A DNA stretch of 64,000 bases from Diphasiastrum complanatum (lineage: Eukaryota > Streptophyta > Lycopodiopsida > Lycopodiales > Lycopodiaceae), in NCBI GenBank assembly GCA_029204225.1, contig CM055106.1, forward strand, positions 6,563,136 to 6,627,135. The letters are read 5' to 3'. Under the pieces are notes generated by a model. The model saw only the letters and a list, made by a program, of their open reading frames with translations. It ran no database searches and had not been told where the DNA came from. The first letter of the stretch is position 1, and each line of letters begins with the position of its first letter. Shown one piece after another: positions 46,601-55,799 of this stretch. Made by a program: the position numbers and the translations under genes.

Positions 46601-47654
46601 CAATCTTACAAGCTTCATCATTTGCTGTATAGATAGACTTTATAGGTCCATCATAAGATAAGAGAGAAGAGAAAAACTCCCTTTTACTAGTCATGTGTGA
46701 ACTAGCACCCGAGTCAATCCACCAAGGATCTTCTCCTTTGAAGCTTGTTGAAGAAAATATGGACATCATGAGAGAGTCCTCATGTGAACTCTCCTCCTCC
46801 TCCTCTTTGCTCATGTTGGCTTGGCTTTGATCTTGCTTCCTCTTGAAGCATTCCGAGGCATAATGCCCCATCTTGCTACAATAGTAGCACTTCACCTTTG
46901 ATTTGTCCTTGTTGACTTTGGTGGTTGATGGAGATGCCTTTGGGGGTCCTTCTTGATCCTCAAGCTTTGTAGACTTCTTGAATGTTGATCCTTTGCCTTT
47001 GGACTTGCCTTTGCCTTTGGTGAAGAGAGCTTGGTCATCTTCACCTTGGATGGAAAGCCTATCCATCCTCTCTTGCATTTGGCTCCTTCTTGATTCCTCG
47101 GCCATGAGTGTGCCTTGGAGTTCTTCAAGTATGGGTAGCTTACCCATAATTGCATATCCCTGAACCGAATTGTCAAATTCAAAGCTTAGTCCATTCAATA
47201 TGAGTTGAACAAGCTCTTCATCCTTGATAGGGTCACCTATAAAGGCTAGCTCTTTGTTCAATTCCTTTACTCTTAGGACAAAAGTATGTGCACTCTCTCC
47301 TTTCTTTTGATAGCTTCTATAGATTTGATTCTTCAAAGCTAACATTCTAGTTTGGTTCTTGGATTCATAGACCTTTTGCAAAGTCTCCCAAGCATCTTGA
47401 GCTGAAGTGCAATCTCCTACCTCTCTTAAGAGTTCATTTGCAACATTCATTTTTATGCAATGTAGTGCAACATTGCACCTCTTGATGTATTTGGCTTTTT
47501 CTTGAGGATGAATAGGTTCACCCTCCTTACCATTTACAATTTCCATCAGATCTTGCATGATCATGATAGATTCCATTCTAACTTTCCATATGGAATAGTT
47601 AGTTTTATTGAGCCTTTTATTAGTATCCAAAAGATATGCATTTATAGATGCCAT
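43686..47654 (-). CDS. Copia gag-pol polyprotein, 1322 aa (element D)
   Basis: Single frame from ATG 47654 to stop at 43686. Gag 1-250 (NYSIWKVRMESIMIMQ), with a CCHC knuckle CYYCSKMGHYASEC at 256-269. Protease WWIDSGASSHMT (Asp314). GAG-pre LWHKRLGH at about 445 and the CEAC zinc-binding part. Integrase catalytic triad Asp511, Asp573, Glu609 with the canonical 35-residue spacing. RT from about 840 (GCKWVFK) with QMDVSNAFLNG and active site YVDD 1002-1005. RNase H with FSDSDFAGD (Asp1166/1168) and STEAEYKAL (about 1206), ending TKPLQK. Length and order are normal for Ty1/copia, and all catalytic residues I checked are present. Gag and pol share one frame, so their ratio must be set after transcription or translation. 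Confidence 0.96.
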   Translation of the reverse strand: MASINAYLLDTNKRLNKTNYSIWKVRMESIMIMQDLMEIVNGKEGEPIHPQEKAKYIKRCNVALHCIKMNVANELLREVGDCTSAQDAWETLQKVYESKNQTRMLALKNQIYRSYQKKGESAHTFVLRVKELNKELAFIGDPIKDEELVQLILNGLSFEFDNSVQGYAIMGKLPILEELQGTLMAEESRRSQMQERMDRLSIQGEDDQALFTKGKGKSKGKGSTFKKSTKLEDQEGPPKASPSTTKVNKDKSKVKCYYCSKMGHYASECFKRKQDQSQANMSKEEEEESSHEDSLMMSIFSSTSFKGEDPWWIDSGASSHMTSKREFFSSLLSYDGPIKSIYTANDEACKIEGVGSIPLCLGSSKKINIEGVLYIPTITKNLLSVGQMVDNGFNVDFASNECFIKKKGKIVAKGTRLGKLYKLDAFVDTNAVMLAEKSKISTFTLWHKRLGHVNSSSMEAMIKEEYALGLPMSIGKEDKVCEACALSKAHKKVFPNSITKSSHPLELIHSDVHIASTKSNGGSSMFLTFIDDYSRYCWVFLLSLKSQVFDTFVKFKLFVEKHHNHSIKILRSDNGGEFISNEFKAFCEEEGIKKETSCPYTPQQNGVAERRNRTLCECSKALRLDACLPKSFWGESLVCANYLMNRVSCKAIEGKTPYEMLYGKKPNLNHLKVFGCICYVHVPLETRTKEDPSSTRGIMLGYASSSKDYKVYLPSLNKFVVSRDVIFDEHHMHMLEEGSSAPTIKKKMAEEQDLGFEEELMEEQAPNPPITPRRYSRAKVEPSRLTYQGKGQQVEGISSTSYALSSFEEPSNVEDALNSKEWYKAMLDEYDALIENETWLLVERPQRNVIGCKWVFKLKLNANGSVNKHKSRLVAKGYAQERGIDYEETFAPVAKMVTIRLIIALASHFGWILCQMDVSNAFLNGFLEEDIYMEQPQGFIKHGMENKVCHLQRSIYGLKQASRSWNSRLHCYLISLSFVQSEYDPTLYIKFDDVGIVLLLIYVDDIIISGNSVDGIEKIKIDLSLEFKMVDLGCLHFILGIEVLRGSDFIFISQVNYAQSLLKKFKMEVCKSVDTPMEQDVKVPNKDDERSFMDITLFRQLIGSLMWITITRPDLSFSVCSLSQSMQKPLNIHWKKAKRILRYISGTLNFGILYRGDVINLHAFSDSDFAGDKRDRKSTSAYSTFIGEGVVSWLSKKQETISLSSTEAEYKALTTTTKEVLWIKRLLVELKIMDSEEAPIIYNDNISAQHLASNPIFHARSKHIEICHHFVREMVQAKEIALEHVPSNECVADLHTKPLQKTPFMKFRSSLGVISKAMIEPS

Positions 47655-48453
47655 CTAGTCTCCTAATCAAGGACTTGACACAAATGAAGGTTACTTCTAT
47701 TGATTTGATTGAAGGTCTACCTTATCCCACTTCTTAGGGACCTGAAAAGATCAGTAATAGACTTCCTATAAAGATCTAAGAATGATCTCTAACAAAATCA
47801 AATCATAGAATACTAGAAACAATGCACTTGCTTGATTGAAGTAGACAATACTAGTAGAATTGCCCCTCTTTCTATAAAGAACATTAAAGCTTCCAAATGA
47901 TCTGATCAAGAGTGAATTTCAGCAACCTAATATACTTCCAAAATCACTTGTAAAAGATCTAAATGGAACTTAATGAGGATGCAACACAATCTACTATCCA
48001 ATCACAAGCAAAAAATGATCAAAATTGATGAAAAATTGATCTAATTTGGTGCATAAGTCAAGCAATGGTTGGACTGAACCTAAATCACTTTAGGAGGTGT
48101 CTACTACACCTTAGAACAGCCTTGAAGAGTCCCCAAAACTCTGATCTTCCCTCTCCTTGAATGCTAGAAAGCCTTCTCTATGAAATCACCTCCAAAACTC
48201 GCTTAGAAATCAATGCTTGGAGCAAGCAAAACTTGCTATCTTGGTAATGTGAATTGAATTCAACTTTGCCTCTGGTTTTAGACACCTAAACACCTGCAAA
48301 TGAAGTCACACAACACCAATCTCCAATGTATTTGACTCACTTTGAGTTCTAGAATCAATACTAGATGCTAAGATCCAATCTACACAAGATTTAGATCAAA
48401 AATTGTGATCAAATTGAATGAAAACCAAGGATTTAGCTCATTTCAGCCTTTAG
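47655..48453 (-). other. Leader of element D
   Basis: About 800 bp of untranslated leader between PBS and gag ATG. No open frame of note; presumed packaging and dimerisation region by analogy. Confidence 0.75.
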
Positions 48454-48465
48454 GCTCTGATACCA
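48454..48465 (-). promoter_or_regulatory. PBS of element D (tRNA-iMet)
   Basis: - strand TGGTATCAGAGC immediately after the 5' LTR, perfect. Confidence 0.95.
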
Positions 48466-49147
48466 TGTAAAAGTTACAGCAAATAAGGATCCTAAAACAC
48501 TTGAAATGATGAGGGAAACAATAGATTATGATTTCATAAGATTAGCACAAGTTGAACCATCAAAATCCATCAAAAATCTATGCTTGAACCTCACTAAATG
48601 GCCCAAATCCTTGAAGAAGGCTTCACACGTGTGAAAGTACGGCCTCCCACAGTCTGAGTACTGTACACCAGACCTACATTCGATCCTATAATCATTAGTA
48701 ATCACAAGTACTCAAACAATTATGAACATAGAGAGCAATTGCACCATTATGAGAGAAAAATCATGAAATTGCTTGATTGATTTTGGTGAGATATCATCAC
48801 CTATATATACATGATCCATCACGATTTTGGGCAGGTATGAGTAGCCCTAAACCTATCCCTAATGCTAATTTTGGTGGATCTTTCATCCCTACCAAGTTAG
48901 GATTGGAATCTTGGAGATCCCTCAACAATGCAAAAATTACCAAAAATAGCTCCTATGTTTTCTCCCTTGTATCTAAGCATAATTTGGACTCATTCCAAAG
49001 GTTCTAACACTTAGGTCTACTTGAGAGCATCCTTATGAATGGAATCCTATGCTATTTGACACGTGTGACAAGCCACATCATGACCATCTAACTATTTACA
49101 AGTCATATGACCAAAACTAGTCAAGCTAGAATTGTGAATTTTTAACA
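48466..49147 (-). repeat. 5' LTR of element D (682 bp)
   Basis: Differs from the other LTR at about three positions (first bases AAAAGTTAC vs AAAAATTAC; one site near 48900; one near 49045). Contains TATATATA and two CACGTG palindromes that would lie in the promoter region. Confidence 0.96.
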
Positions 49148-49340
49148 TGGGGTACTGCAAATCACACCAGACAGTGTCTAGTACTGCCATTTAGAGCTTT
49201 GAGACTTCATACCTTCCACATTATTGATATCTGTCTGTTTGAACGATCACTCGTTTCGAAATCTAAGCAAAGAGGTGCTAAAGTAGGGAATCTGAAATAT
49301 TCCCTTTGAAAGTTCTTATATTCTCTCTTTTTTATTCGTA

Positions 49341-49585
49341 CCAATATCGGATCCAAGCGTGCTAGCTGAAGAGAAACCCGAGCAGTCGTACATCTGCTCT
49401 CCAATCCGATATCGCATGTCCGTACCGATATCGGATCCAAGTGCATGAGCTAAAGAGAATTCTTAGCAGTTGTACGTCCGCGCTCCAGTCCGACATCGCA
49501 TGCTCCAATATCGGATCCACGCGCACAAGTTAAAGAGGATCCTGAGCAGTCGTACTTTCGCGTTCCATTTCAATATCATGTGTAT
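49341..49585. repeat. Three tandem copies of an 80-84-bp unit in the element C leader
   Basis: Units start at 49341, 49425 and 49505, each beginning CCRATATCGGATCCA and sharing AGCAGTYGTAC and a GCTCCA/TTCCA block. Each starts with or contains near-palindromic CCGATATCGG-type sequence. It is richer in CpG than the surrounding DNA. Confidence 0.9.
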
Positions 49586-49691
49586 AACCAAAAAAAAAAT
49601 ATTATACAGTTTTGTGGCGTGATAAAATTTGGAGACTAAGTTGTGTGTTCAAACTGAGCCATTTTTGTGATCCGGACTTGTCTATCCAATA

Positions 49692-52600
49692 ATGGCAACT
49701 CTAAGCGAGAGTGTCCTCAATGAGTCATGCAAATTGGAAAGAGCCGGCAATTATGCAGTTTGGAGATTCAAACTGAAGAACATTTTGATGGAAAAGGAGC
49801 TATGGGAGATCGTGACAGGTGAAGAGACAAGGCCATTGATTGAAGAAGATCAACGGGCATTTGACATGAGAAAATGGAAAGCACAAAATGTCATCAACTT
49901 ATCAGTTAGAGATGCAATTGTTCCCTACATTTCAGATTCGGAAGGACCAAAAGAAGCATGGGATATGTTGAAGGCATTCTTTGAGACCACAAACACATCT
50001 CGAGTGCTATTCCTGAAAACGAAGCTGCACACATTGCGGATGGATGATGGTGCAACTGTTGTTGATCACCTACTGAAGATCAAAGAGATTCATGACCAAT
50101 TAGGAGCAGTTGGAGAGCGAGTACAGGATTGTGAGATCGTGTAGTTGACAGTGAATAGTTTGAGTGAGTCACATCGGATGTTTGTGACAAGTATAGCCAC
50201 ACGGAAAAATCTTCCAACCTATGAAGAGTTAGGTGGATTGCTTTTGCAAGAAGAACAATGTCAAGAGAACTTGAGTCATCGCAACATGGGATTTGATCAA
50301 GCTCTTGCAGTCAGAGGACGTGGTGGTAGATTTGGTCGTGGAAGACACCAATCAAGAGGTGGAAACTCAAATCGTGGATCATTCCAACAATTTCAAGAAC
50401 AATCCAATGATGGCCCAAATCGAGGCAATTGGAATCAAGGGCGAGGTCAAGGACGCAGCTATTCCAAGCAACATAGACCTAGAAATTGTAGGTATTGCAA
50501 CAAACCTGGCCACTGGGAGCGTGAATGCTTCAAGAAACAGAAGGAGATGGAACAAAGAAAAGACAAAGGGCAAGTGGGAAATTATGCTGATCAACATCAA
50601 TTTGATGATTATTATTATGAAAAAAATTATACTGATCAACATCAATACGATGATGATCAATATGAAGATGATATAGGTGAGAGCTCAAAATTGTTCATTA
50701 CAGCATTAATGACAAGTGATGAAACCAAGGATACCTGGTACATTGATATTGGTGCATCCAAGCACATGACTTCAAGGAAAGAGTGGTTTTCAGAACTCAA
50801 GGAAACTCACAATGGTGATGAAGTTGGACAAGCCGATGGCAAATTGCTATCTGTTAAAGGAGTTGGAGTGGTACCAGTGAAGTTAGTCAGCGGGAAGATA
50901 AAGCGGATAAGCAATGTGCAATATATACTTGGCTTAGCTAACAGTCTACTATATGTTGGGATGATGGTTGATCAACAACTCAAGGTTGAGTTTGACAGTG
51001 ACAAATGTCTTGTCAAAGACATCAAGAATCACTAAAAAGTAATTGCTACAGGAGCTAGAGTCAACGAAAATCAACTCTACAAATTGAATGCAAGATCTTT
51101 TGCTCAAGCTATGGTAAGCACAGTTGATAGTCAAAGTGATCTTTGGCATCAACGATTCGGTCATATTAGTGCCCAAAGTTTACAGATTCTCAAAAGAGGT
51201 AATCTAGTTATAGGATTGCCTGATATTTCTTTTGAAATTTTTTTTGTGAAGGTTGTATTTTGGGAAAACAACACAGAGAGAGGTTTCCCATAAGTGGAGC
51301 AAGGAGAGCCAGTGGCATCCTAGATCTTGTCCACAGTGATCTATGTGGACCTATGCAAACTAGATTTCTTAGTGGCTACTATTACTTTATCAACCTCATT
51401 GATGGTTATAGCAGACGCATTTGGATTTATTTCATAAGCAAGAAATCAGATGCTTTTGCTAAGTTCAAGGAATTCAAGGCATTAGTTGAAAAGCAAACAG
51501 GATGTTGCATCAAAACTTTGAGATCTAATGGAGGTGGTGAGTATTTTTTGACAGAATTTATTGATTTTTGCAAAGATCAAGGGATCAAGAGGCAGACTAC
51601 AACACCTTATTCACCACAGCAAAATGGAGTTGCAGAACAGATCTATTGTTGAGATGGCCAGAGCGATGCTGAAAGGCAAGGGTCTGCCAAACACCTTTTG
51701 GACAGAAGCTTGTAGCATAGCTACGCACATCTTGAATCGGTGTCCTACAAAATCCGTGGAAGGTAAGACACCTCATGAAGCTGTTATTGGAAAGAAACCT
51801 AATATTTCTCTTTGAGAGTATTTGGTTGTGATGTTTATGCTCATATTCCTGATGAGAAACAAAGGAAATTGGATGCAAAAGCTATCAAGTGTATTTTCCT
51901 TGGATATGATGAGAAGGCCAAGGTATACAAGATGTATGACACAAATGCACAGAAGCTTGTAATTTCAAGGGATGCTACGTTTGACGAGATGGGCCAAGGT
52001 GAACAATCTAAAGTAGTCATTGAACCTTTTGATGAGGGAGCGAAAGTACAGGTCAAGAAGGAAGTGGATTTTGATATAGAAAATCCATTGGACAAAGACA
52101 AGCCAGATGTTGAAATTCCCAAGAGAGTACCTAAATGGTACTTATCAATTTCAAATGGTGCAAAGAAGGGAGATACTCTCGAATCTAGTGAGCAGGGAGA
52201 GCTTAGAAGATCAAGTAGAAATCGAAAACCTCCTGCAAGATTAGAGATGAATCTAGCCCTAATGGGATCCATCTTAATGGCTCAAGAACCTAAAACTTTC
52301 AATGAAGCAAAGGAACACAAGGAGTGGCGTGCAGCTACAGAAACAGAAATGGAGGCTATATTGAAGAACAAAACATGGGACTTGGTTGAGATACCTGATG
52401 GTAAGACGCCTATCACATGTAAGTGGATCTACAAGACGAAGTATGGAGCAGATGGGCAACTCAACAAGTACAAGGCATGATATAGTTGCAAGAGGTTTTG
52501 AGCAGCATGAAGGTATAGACTTTGAGGAGACCTTCGCACCTGTGGCCAAAATGGTAACTATTCATTCTATCATTGCAATTTCTGCTTTCTATGGTTGGAA

Positions 52601-53835
52601 AATCCAGCAAATGGATGTCAAATCTACTTTTCTTAATGGAGTATTCAATGAAGAGGTATATTTAGAGCAACCTCAGGGGCTTGTTGAGCCAGGAAGGGAT
52701 CATTTGGTTTGTAAACTCAACAAAGCCATATATGGATTGAAGCAAGCACCACGAGCATGGTACTCCTGCATTGATGAGCACTTCAAGCGAAGGGGAATGG
52801 TAAAGAGTGATGTTGATCCTAATCTTTACATTCTAAGGCAAGATTCAGATATAGTGTTCATTGTGGTGTACGTGGATGATTTGATTATTATAGGAAGTAG
52901 TGAGAAGTTAATTAATGAAATCAAATCAAATCTTTCAAATGCCTTTGACATGAGTGATCTAGGATTGATGCACTGCTGTCTTGGCATTGAAGTATGGCAA
53001 AAAGAAGACATGGTCTTTCTTACACAAAGCAAATATGCACAAGATTTGTTTTATAAGTTAAATATGCAGGATTGTAAGCCCTTGAGTACACCTATGGATG
53101 TCAACATGAAGCTTACTACATATGATGAATATGAGAAAGTGGATGCTTATTTGTATAGACAACTGGTGGGTAGTTTGATTTATTTGACACACACACGACC
53201 TGATATTTCTTATGTTGTTGGTGTTGTTAGTCAATTTATGCAAGATCCTAGTCAAGCACACTGAAAGTCTGCTAAACGTATTCTCAGATACATTTGAGGG
53301 ACATTGAATTTTGGTTTGAAGTATGATCAGCCTGAAGTCCAATGTTGGTTGGCTATACAGATGCCGATTGGGCAGGGAAGATTGATTATAGAAGATCTAC
53401 TAGTGGTCATACATTCAGTGATGGTACAACTGCAATTTCATGGAACATCAAAAGGCAACCTACAGTAGCTTTATCATCAACAGAAGCTTAATATCGAGCA
53501 CTCAGCAATGCTACACAAGAAGTGGTATGGTTACAAAGATTGCTTGTGGATTTAGGTTAGCCACAGATGGATGCTACTACTATATCTTGCGACAATCAAA
53601 GCTACATTCACCTTGCCAAAAATCCAGTTTTACATGCTCGAACCAAGCAATCGAAATACACTATCATTTTATTCGAGAGAAATTTTTTGATGGAGCCATT
53701 GATCTTGTTTTTTGTAAATCTGAAGATCAAATGGCAGATATTTTTACTAATTCATTAGGTAAATATAAATTTGAGAGGTTTCATACTCTATTAGGAATAG
53801 AAGAATGTAATTTTATCATTGAGGGAGAGTGTTAG
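49692..53835 (+). pseudogene. Decayed copia gag-pol of element C
   Basis: Gag from ATG 49692 (NYAVWRFKLKNILMEKELWE), a TAG at 50142, then CCHC CRYCNKPGHWEREC near 50490. Protease WYIDIGASKHMT (Gly of DSG kept out of register: DIG), stop at 51033, LWHQRFGH, a frameshift at the T-run near 51240, integrase HSDLCGPM and RSNGGGEY (expected RSDNGGEY) to QQNGVAEQ. Shifts follow near 51645, 51812 and 52478. RT has QMDVKSTFLNG and VYVDDLIIIG (about 52873), and a TGG-to-TGA stop at 53262. RNase H pieces ATDWAGK/STSGHT and SSTEA run to about 53800. Clearly non-functional. Confidence 0.93.
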
Positions 53836-54087
53836 AAATCAATGATAAACTTCATTGTTACGATGTACATTAATGTTGATAGCTGTTACCAGCTGTAATT
53901 AGCCGTAGGCTAGTCCATTAGTCTATTCGTAGGTTTTCTCTCTCTATCAGGGTTCAGGGTTTATATGTACATTTTATATTCAGTATGAAGTAAGTGTGAT
54001 AGAGTGATATTGCATGTTCGTCTTCCAGCTCCTTACTTGGTGATTGCTTATGGTGAATGCTTGATGTTGCATTTCTAATTGTTGACA
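53830..54087 (+). repeat. 3' LTR of element C (258 bp)
   Basis: Partner of 42379-42643, preceded by PPT GAGGGAGAG. Confidence 0.93.
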
Positions 54088-54092
54088 AACAT

Positions 54093-55790
54093 GTTTAGAC
54101 CTTTGATAGAAATAGTCATATAATAAACAACTGCATCTGATAGTTTGACTATCGGAGCATTGCCTTGCCCGTGAGGTTGAAAAACTAATCCTTGATCAAG
54201 ATAACATCTTTGTTGGTGAATATCTTTGATGTAGTGGGATCATACAACTAATAAGCTTTGTCTGAAGAAGTATAACCAATGAAAATGAATTTGATACTGT
54301 TGGAGTCCAACTTCTTTATGATCTCCTATGGTATTTGTGCATAGGCAATACAACCGAAAACTCTAAAATTCAATAGTGATGGTTTGGAGCCTATCCAAAC
54401 TTTGTAAGGTGTGTCTATTTTGAATATAAAATGCAGTGGAAATAGCTTCAGCCCACAAGAACTTTGATAGTGTCGCATGAGCAAGCATACACTTAGCTAC
54501 TTCGACTAAGGTGCGATTCTTTCTCTCAACAATTCCATTCAATTGAGGTAAATAAGAAGTAATGAATTGTTTCTCAATGTCTTAGCAAAGGCAATACTCC
54601 TTGATTTTGGTTGAAATGTATTTTCCATTGTTGTCTGACCTTAGTGCTTTGATTCTTTTACCAGTTTCAAGTTTTGCATGCTTCGGCTCCTTGAATTGTC
54701 TAAAGAGGTTGAAAACCTTTGATTTTTTATTCACGAAATAAACAGCCATTCTTCTCAAAACTTCATCGATAAATGTAATAAAGTACTTTGCACCTACCAA
54801 TGATTTTGCATTGGACTACAAATGTCTGAATGAACAACATCTAGAACATCTCCATGCATGTGACTTGATGTAAATGGAATCATAGTTTACTTTCCGACAA
54901 TGCAACTTTGACAAATTGGAAAGTCGATTTTCTTATCTGAATAATCGAGATCAAGTAATAGAGATTGTCTAAACATGTTCGATACATATGCATGATTCAA
55001 GTGAGCTAGCCTATAGTGTCATACTAATGCTTTATTAACTAGAACATAAGTATTCAGGGCTTGACTTGTGTCAGAATAACAATGACTCAATCTATATAAG
55101 TATCCATGTCTCTTTTTGAGTGCAAGGATCTTATTCATCCTATTGACAATTTTTGCATTGATCAGTTTTGAACTCTACTTTATGATCTAGATCAATAATT
55201 TTATTGATCGATAACAGAATTTTTGAAAGTTTAAAATATATATAGAACACTAGATAGTAGTTTGAACTGATCATTTTGAAAGCTTAATCTTATAGTACCT
55301 TCACCTTCCATAGTGTGTGTACTATCGTCACCAAGATGAAAGAACTTCTTTGTATTGTAAAGCGTATATGACTAGAAAAATTCAAGATGACATCTTGGTG
55401 TACTATCATCACCAAGATGAAAGAACTTCAATGTATTGTAAAGTGTATAGGATTAGAAAAATTCAAAATGATTGGTCATGTGTTGAGTAGCTCTAGAATC
55501 AAGAAACCAAGCATTGTCGATCATAAATGCTTCCTCATCCATGCCTTGAACATGGAATTGTGATGTCTCTACAAGTGCATTTGCTTGTTGGAGGTTTTTG
55601 TATTTAATATTCTATAATCTCGAATCTCATGATTAGTGTATTTTCAATGGTTATAGAGCATCTTCTTCTTTGACTGTGGGCTTTATAATTTGCTCTTGAC
55701 TTTGTGTCAGGTTCCGATTCGATACAAATTGTTTTAAGCTTTTATTCATCTGATGTTTGGAGTCTTTGTTTACATATAGAGCGTGTGATA
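54093..55790 (-). mobile_element. Element E: decayed reverse-strand copia (knuckle-PR-IN)
   Basis: - strand: degenerate zinc knuckle TNHEIRDYRI (about 55640), protease AWFLDSRATQHMT (about 55520-55480, Gly replaced by Arg), integrase YFITFIDE, KALRSDNNGKY and LNGIVERKNRTLVEVAKCML (54800-54480), then the integrase C-terminal region broken by shifts to about 54200. Element C is inserted at its 3' side. It is the same family as the gag at 41285-42233, but order and duplicate knuckles show these are two insertions or a rearrangement. Confidence 0.85.
55321..55481. repeat. 81-bp tandem duplication inside element E protease region
   Basis: ACTATC-TCACCAAGATGAAAG starts at 55321 and 55402. The copies differ at several sites. 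Confidence 0.85.
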
Positions 55791-55799
55791 CTGAATTTG

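Larger units (their letters stand above)
42990..49147 (-). mobile_element. Element D: complete, apparently intact copia retrotransposon
   Basis: A 6158-bp element in reverse orientation inside the leader of C. LTRs 42990-43671 (3') and 48466-49147 (5'), 682 bp each with about three differences. PBS TGGTATCAGAGC at 48465-48454, PPT GAGGAGGAG (43680-43672 on the - strand), perfect 5-bp target duplication TGGGG (42985-42989 and 49148-49152). It encodes one uninterrupted 1322-residue polyprotein with all domains. By structure this is the only plausibly autonomous element in the window. Confidence 0.97.
42379..54087 (+). mobile_element. Element C: old copia retrotransposon interrupted by element D
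   Basis: 5' LTR 42379-42643, PBS 42644, leader 42656-42989 and 49153-49691 (split by D), decayed gag-pol 49692-53820, PPT GAGGGAGAG 53821-53829, 3' LTR 53830-54087. Without D it is about 5.5 kb. Flanks GACGT (42374-42378) and AACAT (54088-54092) match at 3 of 5 sites, a plausible decayed target duplication. The LTR pair differs at about 15 sites plus one 7-bp indel, so C is clearly older than D. Confidence 0.93.
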
